From a candidate division FCPU426 bacterium (lineage in GTDB: Bacteria; Oederibacteriota; JAAXVQ01; JAUVAV01), in the NCBI GenBank assembly GCA_030591525.1, contig JAUVAV010000021.1, positions 1 through 51,300 on the forward strand: a stretch of DNA of 51,300 nucleotides. The letters run 5' to 3'. Every line of letters begins with the position of its first letter. Within the stretch, counting starts at the first letter, position 1. This document shows, one piece after another, positions 9,301-21,300 of this stretch. The position numbers and the translations under genes are program-made. Under the pieces are notes generated by a model. The model did no database searches, had not been told where the DNA came from, and saw only the letters and a list, made by a program, of their open reading frames with translations.

Positions 9301-12300
9301 CACTGCTTGGGGATAAAACCGAGTTTGGGTACGGCAACGATATGATAGGCTGGGCGCTTTCCTTGGCAAAAAAAGCCGGTTTCAGTAACGGGGTGGCATT
9401 AATTTTCGGGTCAGGGATAGGCGTGAAATTAGTCCAAAAAGGGCAACCTGTGCAAGGACTTGATGAATGCGCGCATTTGCGGTGCATTATCAGTGAAAAG
9501 GTTAAATCTTTTTCCAATCATTCCCCGCCCGGCTCATTTGAAGATTGGGGGGGGAGCATTAGAGGGATTATGAGAATAGCCCGTGAATCAGGTCTGGTAC
9601 GAAAACTGGAAGAGTTAGGGGTAAAAGGCGAAATAGAAGTAAAACACATCGGATTGGCTGCCGCGGGAATAAATCCTGTGGATGGAAAGCCTCCTTTGGC
9701 GGAAGATGACGAGATCAGAAAGCTTGCCATGGAAGTTTGGGAGAAGGTCGAGCAGTATGAAGCGCAGCACATAATCCTCCTTCATCGACTGAGCGGGGAA
9801 ACCAAGTTTGCTTTTGGCGGAGGGACGACTGCCGGCAAAACAGGTGAGATTAGACAGGGGCTCCTGCAAACATACGTAAACCAATATTGCCAAGAGCGCG
9901 GGATTAAGCAAACCCTTGAAATCGCATTAGTAAAAGATGCCAATGCTGCCGAGGGAGCAGCGCTAAAAGCCTTGCAAATAGTCCGGGCATCTAAAAAGGA
10001 AGATGGAATAGGAGCAAATTTAAGTGCTGAAACCGCTCCCAGTCATATGATAGCCATATTAATCGGTTTCTTCCTGGCTGCATTGGGCCTAGCAGGGATT
10101 GTCTTGCCCAGTACGCTGGAACCGCTGGAAGCGTTGGGGTTGGTTTTCGCAGGACTAATAGGTTCTGTTGTGACATTTAGGTCTGTCATTATTGGAAAAT
10201 TAAAGCAGAAATTTCAAGCATTGAAAGGCATTGGCGGGATCGCCGCCGTTATCCTGACTCTTTGCGCGTTATTAGAGGGGACGGGTGTTCGTTCGGAAAG
10301 ATTAGGGTATTTAATAAGTGGAAAAGAGCTCCTGGAACGGCGGGCAGAGCTGGAAAAAGAATTTGGTATCATTTTCCCCTTTGCTCCTGAAAAAAATCTT
10401 AATCTGTTTCAAATGAAAATGGATTCCCTGACAACCAAAATTAAAATATTGCTTGAAAATCAATTGCCTTTGGAGCCGGTTTTTTTATTGTCTAACAGCT
10501 ACTTTCTTGAGCCGGCGGCGCCGCGGGTTAAAGAGGAAATTGAAAGAAGAAAAAAGAATAATCTTATGATATTAAAAGCGAAACTCATGCCGATCAATTC
10601 ATTTATGCTGAATTTACCGACCCAGACCCTCCGGGAATTGTCCAACAGCCTGGCAAAAGTGCATTCACATATTAGGGAAACGAATAAAAAGAATTTGCGG
10701 AATTTCATCACTCTTCGTCGGCAATATAATCTTGCTTTGAATCTCTACCCGGAACTTTTTCCGGAAGAAAAAGAAATCCGGAAATGGATGGAAGAAAAAA
10801 AGAAGCAAAATAATCAGAAGTTGCAGGAAATCGATTTGGATTTTCTTGAGGCCAAGGAGAAGGATGCAGTATTAAACTATTTATCCGAATTTGCGCCTGC
10901 AATGCTTGAAAAAACGATTGGTTATTTATCGCAAATTATCAATCCCCACGATGTCGCAACTTCACATGGGGGACTTTTATTGAACGATATAAAAAGATAT
11001 GTGCGGAATTTAATCCAAGAGCAGCCCGAGGGCGCACCGATTATGCTTCTCGACCTGATGGCCCAGGAAATAACCATGCAGAGCAAATATCCCGCCAATA
11101 TATCCGACCTGACAGCAGCGATTGCGGAGGCAATAACTGAACCGGAAATTGATGTTGTTAAATATATTGAAGATAAATATCCTTATCTCCAAAACCAGGG
11201 GATTCTAGTGAAATCCGGAGATGGAGTTGAGGCAGGCGAATATCTGCAGGCCTTATTTGGGTTGACGCAGGATTTGAAGGAGAAAATCACAAAAAATCAA
11301 AAATATCTGGATGCTATATTTTCTTCAGTTGTCGCGCAGGTAAGAAAAGAGATGGAAGTAGCGGAAAACCAAAGGATCGAAAGAATTGAATTAGTAGCCA
11401 AACAGATGTTATTTAGCGGCGAGGTGGTATCAGCCGAAGGGTTTGCCGGACAGATGAAGAAAAAATATAAAGTTTTTAGAGATTTTAAGAGCATGAACAT
11501 TGCAAGCGATATTTTGAAATTGAAACAGCAGAAAATAATTAATCCGAATGAGGTAGGGGAAGCCCTTGGCCGATTGCAGAATCAACATAAATTGAGCACG
11601 AAAACTTCAAGCGCAGGCGTGACTTATTATTTTCTGCCGGTTCGGGTTTTTGAGAAGCAAAGTGCATTATGGCGTTCCGGGCAAAAAAAATTCAAGCAAG
11701 CAGGGGAGCCGACAGCTGAACTGATAAAAGCGCATGAAAAAATACTGAAGGCCTACTTTAAGGCAGTGGGAGATATTAAAACCAGTTCAAAATTGAATCA
11801 GGGGGAAAGAAAAAAGTATCTGAAAATTGCAGCTAAAGAAATGAAAGATCAGATGAGTGGTTCCAAAAGCAAGCAGATCACCCCGAAATTCATGCGGAAA
11901 CTAAAGGGATTTTCGGCATTAGTCATCAATGCCCATTACTCGTTGGAGGATGTCGATAATTTGCTGAGATTTGCTGATGTGCATCAAGCGGTACGCGTGA
12001 GGGAGTATATTTATTTTTTATTACTACGCTCGAAAAGTGCCCGGACTGCGAAAGATATTGCGGAAGAAAGTGGATGGGACCTTGAGGTAGTCCAAAAATC
12101 CTTGAATTATTTAGTGTCGAATGAAGCTCGAGACACAGCCTTGGGCGGGGTGGGCAAGTCCATGGTTTTAGGCCAGGAAAGATATCAGTTCAATTGGCCC
12201 CAAAGCCGGCTTGTGTTAAACCTGCTTGATGAACCACATAAATATCATTTAAGCCAGCTTAATAAGGATTTCGAGCAATTACAGATTGAACTTTCCCGTA

Positions 12301-15300
12301 TCTCGGAAATGCAATACTATCTTGAAGACGACATTAATAAGGCATTTTTGAAAGCAACTGAAAAGATAATGCTTTTTGCAAGCAGTCTTGAGGATTTAGT
12401 ATCTTTCTATGGGGGACGTCAGAAAGAAACAGTGGGTAGGATTTCTAGGGGGGAAATTTCTTTAAAAGAATTATTATCCGGTGAATTAGAAGGCCAGGAA
12501 GGTGTGGAGGTATTTAAGGAATTTCTGAAATATTTAATCGCCCACCCGGATTATGTATTGGTAAGGGAAATTATGGCGGCGAGAAGCGATAATAAAAACA
12601 TTCTCGCTGACATAGATAATTTAGCGAAAACCGAAATACCTTTCACCGGGGTTATTGAAGCTTTGAAAGGAAGTATTAATAATATATTCAGGATGATATT
12701 TAAAGCCAAAAAGGCAGAGGTTATATCAACCGCTAATCAGCCATTGAATTATTTTGGAACTTTGGCAAACTTACTGGCAGCCACGGTGATGCTGGGGATG
12801 GTCTTTTCTGGCGCTCCTATACTTTTGGGATTTATCCTGCCGTATTTTGCCGTGGCCTGCGCAAAAGTAATAATGGTTTATCGGCTGGGGAATAAACTGT
12901 CCGCCGATGAACGCGGTTTATTTAAGCCAATAGCCGGCTATGATCCTGTGACCGGACTGGTAAAGGATGCCCGGGGAAGTGTGTCAATGAGAGCTCACTG
13001 GCTGGTGCGGGCGCATGATCAGTACGCCCACCGCTGGGCGCAAAGAATTTCCGATCCTATCATGAGATTAACCGGGTTTCAGTCTGTTGAAGATTATGCC
13101 TGGCAGGCCCGGGACAACAAGAAGAGCTTTGGTTATTACTTGTGGAACGTGTTTGTCTGCGAGATCCTGGCGCATGGTCTGGATTTTGTCGCAGTGCCCC
13201 TAACCCGGGCGCAGGCTTTCCTGCTCTCGCCCCGGCAGGGCGCGCTCTTTAGACTAATAACTCAGTCCATCATCTTGAGTAGCCTGACCGGCCTGGCAGT
13301 GATTATTACCGCGTTGGGCGTATTTGGAATAATATCACTTTCCCTGGCCATACCGGCTTCTGTCTTGCTTTTGATCCTTATTACTCCTTTCTGGATTTAT
13401 TCTTTAAAATATCGCCAATTTTCCGAGCAGATGATTGAACCTTTGCCAATTGAAATTACTGAAGGTCAGGCTATGGAAATGTGGCAAAATATGGATGACA
13501 ATTATAACTTTTCATTTGTTTTTAAAACTGAGGTTCTTCAGCAAATATTTAGCCAGGCTCCCGGCTTATTGAAAGAAAAGATCATCGTCCTGGATCAATA
13601 TTCTTTATTAAAGAGAAATCCATATAATCCCCTCTGGCATGCTAATTATCTTCCGGCTTTATTATTGCTGCCTTTGTCTGTGATTAAATTAGCAGCGCCT
13701 AAAATAGACAAGATAGAAAGTGAGATAGTTGAAGATGAAAGAGATAATAAACAGCTAAGATTGGCAAAAAATGTATCTGTAATTATAGACAAAACCACGG
13801 CTGAATTTGCCCGCCAACAGGAAAACATGCTTAAAGAATTGGGCATAGAACTGCAGCTTAAAGACAAATATCAGGATGTTTTTATCCAGCCTTGGAACAC
13901 GCGGATGGAGAAAATCAATTATTTGTTAGATAACGGCATTTATCCCCACCCGGAAATCCTGCGCTATGAAATGCGGGTGATAGAATGGGCCGGCGATACA
14001 TTATTGCTTAGGCAAAAACAGGCGGAGAGGCCGGATGGAGAAGACATAGCCGATAGAGAGTATGAAGCAATAATGAGAGATTTTGCCGGGCGGATTGCCC
14101 AATTTGAAGAAATAAAAATGTTGTCTTCAAGCGGAGAAAAGCCTTTGGCATTAACGTCAAATTTGAAAATTGATGTGCCGGAAGAGAGTGAAGCCGAAGG
14201 GGAGTTATCTGCGGAGGAAACAGCGGCTGCCATCGAACAAAAATCAGGTTTAGAGGTCAGGGTGCTCCGCAGCATTGTGTTCTCTCCCTGGAATATGGCT
14301 GTTTTTAAAGCTCTAAGCACGCCGGTTATTTTGATGCATTTGATGATATTGCCCCTTGTGCCGATGATCTTAAGCATATCTGGAATCATCACATTATCCC
14401 TGCCCTTGCTCTTGTCGCTGGTTGGAATAGGGGTAATTACGGTCGCGCCCCTAGTGTATTTTCTGCTGAAATATAGAGAGGTGTTAACTGAGGAAGAAGA
14501 ACTCCCGCCGGCAGTAATCTCAGATGCATTGGCTGATAAAATCCGTGTTTCATTAGAGAAAGAATTTAAGATGGAATTCCCATTTCCCAAGGATGAATTC
14601 CGTGAGGTGTTTGGCCAGGATATAAATCTTTTAAGAAAAAAAATCAAGTATTTGCAAAAGCATGATTTGTTAATGTCCGGAAGAACCTTTGGGTATTTAT
14701 TGGGATTCCCCTTTGCGCTGATTAAAAAAGTGGTGCCGGAAATTCAAGGAGTAATAGCAATTGAGTATATTGCTGACAATGTTACGAAAGTTATGAGAGG
14801 CGATCGAAAAATAGAGTTGACCGACGCAAGGGAAAAACGCCTGGAAGTTAAGACGTTTGGATTATTGGTGAAACGCTGGGGGGAATTTATTCAAGCAAGG
14901 CCGGAGTTCTTTGAGAAAATATTAGGAATAAGTTTGGAATATGAAGACCCCATCGAAGATTTATGCAGAGTTAACCTGGGTAAAGTGCATCACGAAGTAT
15001 TTACCCAACCGGCAGATATAGTGGCTAAAAAGATTAATATTTTGATAAAAAGCCAACTCTCCTTTGAGCCTGAGTTTAAAGCGGTCGAATTGTTGGATTT
15101 TGAGCTGGATACTTTGGAAAAAGCTTTTGGCATATGGGACGGGGAATCATTTAAAGGCAGCGATGCGAAAAAAGTAGAACAATTCAAAAATGTCTGTGAG
15201 ATATCGGAAAGCAATAGTGGTTCGCTTAAAAGTGAGGAAGCACTAAAACTATTACGCCCGGGTGTTGCTTTAAATGCTGAGCAAGTGGCCGCTAAACTGG

Positions 15301-18300
15301 ATATCAGACCCAGGCGCGCCCAAATGGTATTAAATGACTTAGCCCAAAAAACCAAAGCAGGCGAAGCGGGATATTACGTTGAAACCAGGCTGGATAAACA
15401 AGGCAAGATCGTCTATTACGTCTTCGGGGCCGAAGTAAAAAATATTTTTCAACAATTAGATGAGAAATTACGAGAAAAGAACCCGGGGAAAAAACATATT
15501 GCTGGTTTGACGAAGAACTTTATTTTTGCCGCTGAAGAAATGATTAGCTCAATTGCAAACAATGAACTCTCTCGCAACTCTGTAAATGAATTTCGTCAGC
15601 GATACAAAAATGAATTGTGGATGGATATAGAAATATTAAGGAAAAACTTAGAAAAAAATAACCAATTAAAAAAGGCGCTGGGTGACGGAATTGATAAACT
15701 AGAAGCTATTCAAAATTTTATTGAGGGTTTTAACCGGGGCGCGGATGCGGAACCGGTGTTAGGTGATAAGCCAGCGGTGTCAGGCACTGGGTCAGAAATC
15801 AGCAGGTTGAAAAAAAAGGTGCTCCGTGCCATTGTATTCTCTCCTTGGGTTAATGCGGTTTTTCGCGCGCTGAGCACTCCGGTTAATTTAACGGTTTTGA
15901 TCATGCTGCCTATCCTACCGTTATTCTTCGCTTTTCTGGGAATTATCTCATTGTCTTTGCCAATGCTCGTAGCCGCGGTCGGAATAGCGATAATTACGGT
16001 CGCGCCCCTAGTGTACTTTCTGCTGAAATATAGAGACCTCTTTAGCGAGGAATTGGCCATCTATGAAATCGAACCTGCCGAAATTACGGATGCCATGGCC
16101 GGCCAGGTACGGAAAGAATTGGAAGAAGAATTCAAAATAAAATTCCCATTTGAAAAGGAACACAGCCAGGATGTGTTCGGCCAGGAGAGAGATATATTGC
16201 GAAAAAAGATCAAACTCCTGATTAAACTTGAAAAGAACATTGGTGTATATAAGGCCGATTGGCCTTCGGTTTTCATGGAAAAGCCGCTGCTGATTGAGTC
16301 CCTGAAAGTGCTTGAAATAGCGGTAGACATGATTGAAGAGAAATATTCAAGCAATGCAAAACTGTCTAATTATTCAAGTGTTGGAAAAAGAATGATATAT
16401 GAAGAGGCCTTAACCCGGGCCAGGGGACAATTTGCCGCAAATCAGAAAAAAATACTGAAGGAGTTGGGCATAGAACTGTTATACATGCCAAAAGAAGTGC
16501 AGAGGGCAGAGAAATATTTAGACGTGCTGTTGCAGCCCTGGCCTTTATTGATAAAAAAAATCGAAATTTTAAAGCAGCACGCCATCGAGCCGTATCATTA
16601 CTTGCTGAGCTATGATCCTGAGATACTTGAGCGGGCAGCGCCGGATATTGCGCAAAGAGCTATGCAAGTGGCGCTAGCTGAAGGAAAAGGGAGTAGCCCA
16701 GTTTGGGTAGGCATGCGTGGAGAGAAGGAACTAAAAATTGCCAACGAAATTGAGCGTAGGGTTTTAGACCTTTTAGAATCCGGTAAAGCGCTGACAGTAC
16801 GACAGATAGCCGAAGCATTGGATATTAGCCAGGCGGGAACGCAGAGGACGCTTAATTGGCTGATTCAGGAAACCAGGCCGGGATTAACTCATTATCTGGA
16901 AACAAAAATTGCCAGTAATAAAAATGTCATTTATTACGTGTATGGCGCAGACGTTCTGACGATTTCCGCGCAGCTTTTGGGAAAAATTGAAGCAATAAAC
17001 CAAAAATTATCCCAAAGAGAAAAAGTTGATGAAAAGCTAAAACGCCAGGCAGTGAATTTACTGGAAGATTATCTCCAAGCTGCGGATGGGCTGTTGCTTG
17101 CCACGCTCAATAACCAAGTGGTTTCCAGCTGGGAACGCTGGGATTGGGTTGTGTGGAGGGCAATAGGATATAATTTGAGCAAGCTAAAGGAAAACCAGAA
17201 AACAGCGTGGTGGGAAGCGGCATTCAAACCTTATGGGGGGTGGGTGGAATATCTTGATTTAATTGTGAAGAGTATGGATGAAGGTAAAACGACTCCTGAA
17301 AGAAAACAAAATTGGAAAAAAATCAGGATTTTATTCGCTCACGAAATCCTTCCCCATGCCGGCCTTTTAAAATATGATTTGGATGTAATCGAATGGAAGA
17401 TTAAAGAAATAAAAAATCTCCAGGCAACAGCCGGGAGTGTCGGGGAAGAAGTGACTGATGAGCAGTATGCGGGAATATTTAAACCCGTGGTAAGAATGCT
17501 GTTGGTGCTGCCCAAAATACGCAAAGAGATGAAAATACGCAAAAAGTTGAAAATTCGGCCGCTGAACGCCGAGCAGCTTGCAGCACAATTAAGCCTTCAG
17601 CACGATCTAGTGCAAAGCGCGCTGAATTACCTGGTCGCCCAAAAGCAGGTGGAGAAAAACTCACAAGGAGCTTATTCTCTTTCTGAAGCAGAATTGGAAG
17701 CTGAGCCGGATTATGCGGCCATGAGCGATGTGGCGGTTAAAAGCCGGATGGTTAAGGAAAAAGAATACCTTCTCGAACCATCTCCGAATAATATTTATTA
17801 TAAAATTGCCTGGACGGCGAGTGCTTTATCTTTCCTTAATTATATCATCATAACCGGGATCAATGAGCTGAAGCATTTGGCTAATTACAATGTGCCGGAA
17901 ATGGCCCCGTGGATTGACATGACACTTTGGGCAACAGCATCCTATCTGGCACTTGCGTTTATCATGCTTGTTTCTACTATCGGTTATGAAAAAGGCAAGG
18001 TGTCAATAGTTTTAACAGGTTCGGCCCTATTTGTAGGTTATCTTGCTTGGGCTTTTACTTTCAGCATAACCTTTGTCACCGGCGGCTTGGTTATTCTGGG
18101 ATTTTTGGCCATGCTGGCGCCTTTTTACCAGCGTCCGGAAAAAATCATCAATGCTGGGGATGACTATCTTAAAGCGGGTCAAAAGAGCTTTGCCATCGCC
18201 ATGCTTTCTTTCGTGGTTGCAGTATTATCCGTGTTGGTTAAGGCTTTTATAATTTCGTGGTTAGGACTTTTCGTTGCCGTTTATTTTCTGTTTTTTATGG

Positions 18301-21300
18301 CTGTAATGCTAAGCAAGAATCGAGCCGTACTCAGCGCCTTAGCCGGAAAAGGCGAGGGGCATAAATTGATCGCGCTGCTTGAAAAATATCAGGACTTGAG
18401 CTTAAGCAATGAAGCCATCTCTGACACCATTTCCCAAGTTGCTACTGACCACACTATCGCCGTGGACAAGCCAATAGTCGGGCAGATGCCGGTTTTCGAG
18501 CAATATATGGAATTAGCCAAGCTGAGAATGCAGCGCACTTTAATCAAACTGCGGCTGCCGGGCTTCCTGGCCAAAGCCATAGCTTTTGCCTGGGAACCTG
18601 CGGGCGGACTTATCTACTTTTTATATTATGAATTGGGCAAGGCATTAAAGAGAAATCCATTGCTGATAACGGTTATGAAGGGTATTGGTTTTGGTTTAGC
18701 CGCAGCCGGTATATTAAGCGATGTGCTATCCGGATCCAGGGTGCCTTTATCTGGTGGTTTATTTATTGCCGGGATTATATGGATCGCCACAGCTTATTTT
18801 CTGGATAATAGTTTATTCCCAATCCGGCAATTTAGTAAATTGAATAAAGCTTATGTAAATGGATTAATCACCTATAAGGCGCTGGCTAAAGCTCTGCGGC
18901 ATTGGGACAAGAGTACTAATAGCTTAATCGTGGTGACCGTAATAGTAGTCAGTGTCATCACATTAGCCTTATATTTCGTGCCGTTAACGATTTTAGCGGC
19001 CGTCATGCTAGCCTGGGTTTTAATGATAAGGGCGGATTCCCGGGTGAATAAGCAAAAAATCGCAAGTGCTTATAAAGAATTAATCCGCGAGGCGGTTTAC
19101 CAAGCCTGTGCCCAGCAACCACTCAGGATTTCGGATATGGTAAGCCTGGTCGGTGTGAGTGAAGACGAGCTTTTTGAAGCTGTGGATTACTGGAAAAAGA
19201 ACGCGGCAATGCTGCAGAAAGATGAAAATAAAATGAAACCGGGCAAAGGTTTACGTGAAGATATGCAGATTGATAAGCAGGTTTTTTATACTGCGTGGCA
19301 ACGCAGCGAAGCCGATCTGGCGCAGGAAATCTCTCGTTTATCGAGCGATACTGATATGCAGCAGGAGCTTGAGGCGCATGCTAAAGAACATTCTCTATTT
19401 CCAGCGGAAATTAAACGGGAAAATCCGGGACTTTTTGAAAAGCTAAAATCCAATCAATTTCCGATTGTCTCTCCTAAAGATGGAGTGACTTATATTTGGA
19501 ACCGGCATCAAATCGAAGGCGTGATGCAGAACTATTATGATTCAGGCAAAAATGATGAGGAAATGCCCGCGATCATAACCATTGATGAGAACGGCATGCC
19601 TATCAAGCGGCTTATGGAACCCAATCAAGGCGTATTTTCCCGGGCGATCGAAGAATTGCGAGCCAACCGGATTTTCAATGCGTTAGAATTACCCTTTATA
19701 TACTTTCGCTTAAAGCTTGCCGGTTTGCCCGGCAATATGCTTTACATGATGAATTACCGAAAAGACCGCATGAGACAAATTGCCCAGGCCAGATATGGAA
19801 AGGATTTTGAGGGTTTTCCAGTTTCAGAGGAAGAAAGAAAGGCTTTTGCTTTTATGGGCATGAGCAAATATATTGAGGAAATGCCGAAAGACCGGGCTGC
19901 CATGGAGGATGTCCAGGTTCGCAACGGCTTGGCTGAGACGGTTATTAAGGCCGGGTTAAAAGTTTACTGGTACTTTGACAGCGAGAAAGGAAAATTTATA
20001 TCCATTATGCGCGGCAATATCGAAAAGCCGTTTGAAGGTGAAGATTTAACCAAGGGCAATATTCCCATGCCTTTTATTCGAATCAAAGAAGAGAGTGGAG
20101 GAAATAAATGGATCCAGCTTCCGAATAGCCAATTCTGGCTTAATCCCGACCTTTCCATGCGGGTGCTGGCCTGGCTTATTTCCAAGCAAGCCAAGCAAGA
20201 AGGTGGAAATATACACATTACCAACTTGCCGGGCGCTGATTTGGTTACGCACGTAGCCGCGAAGAAATTAGACATTGAAGGCGACATATGGACTGCGGGC
20301 ACGAATGAGTATAGTACGGAATTGGATTTTGATAAAACTATGCAAACCTTGAAAGAAAACGACCCGAGTTTTAAACCGCTCTTGGAAGGTTATGAAAAAG
20401 AAGGCGGAGTCGCTGTTTTCAGATTGGAGCCGGATATGAAAGAGGCTTTGGGTTTGGGAGACACCGGCAAACTGCTGCTGGCGCTTGATTTTAGCGATAA
20501 AACTACATTTGCTTTGGAAATGACTTCCCAACCAGGCAATGGCCGTGATGCCTTATATGCCACGCATACGACGCTGGATAAAAGTTTGGGAGAGGTGCTT
20601 GCGGCTGCCAAAGAGAATAAAGGGGTGGCAGTGATTCACGGCGACCACGGCTCGAGTGATGATGTTTCCACTCCCGGCCATACCAAGAACAAAGTGATTT
20701 TCACGGTGGTGGATTATCGCAGTGGTGAAGAAAAGTTAGTGAGCCTGGAAGTCCCGGAAAACCATGTTGTTGCGCAAGCGGATATCGCGCCCACTATTTT
20801 AAAATTTTTAGGGATAGCCCAACCTGAAGATATGACCGGTAAAAATCTCGCAGGAGAAAAGGAAAAGGGGGATTTGAACACGCCGGTTTTCTGGGTGGTT
20901 CTGGATGGTTATGCCCAAGGTCCGGGAGATGAAAATGACGTAACCACTGAAGCGAGGGAAATTGGTCTGGCGCCTTTGTTAAAACGCCTTTTCGATAATC
21001 CGGCAAGCATTCCAATGCAAGCTTCGGGCGGATATGCCGGGTTGCGGGGAATAGGCTTTCAAAAGTTAGAAGAGGATGGGTACGAGCTTTTAAACCGGGA
21101 GGAAATGCTGAAAAAAATCAAGCATGACATGTCCCTGGATAAAAGCGCCCAGGTGGAACAAAAAATTGATTTAATCAATTATGACCGTGATAGCAAGGGA
21201 ACCCTGAATTTAATCGAGGCTGAGTATGAGCTTAGAAATAATCCGTTTTTGAATGACAAATATTTCGCGATAATGCGAACTCATACGGATGGCCCCATTA

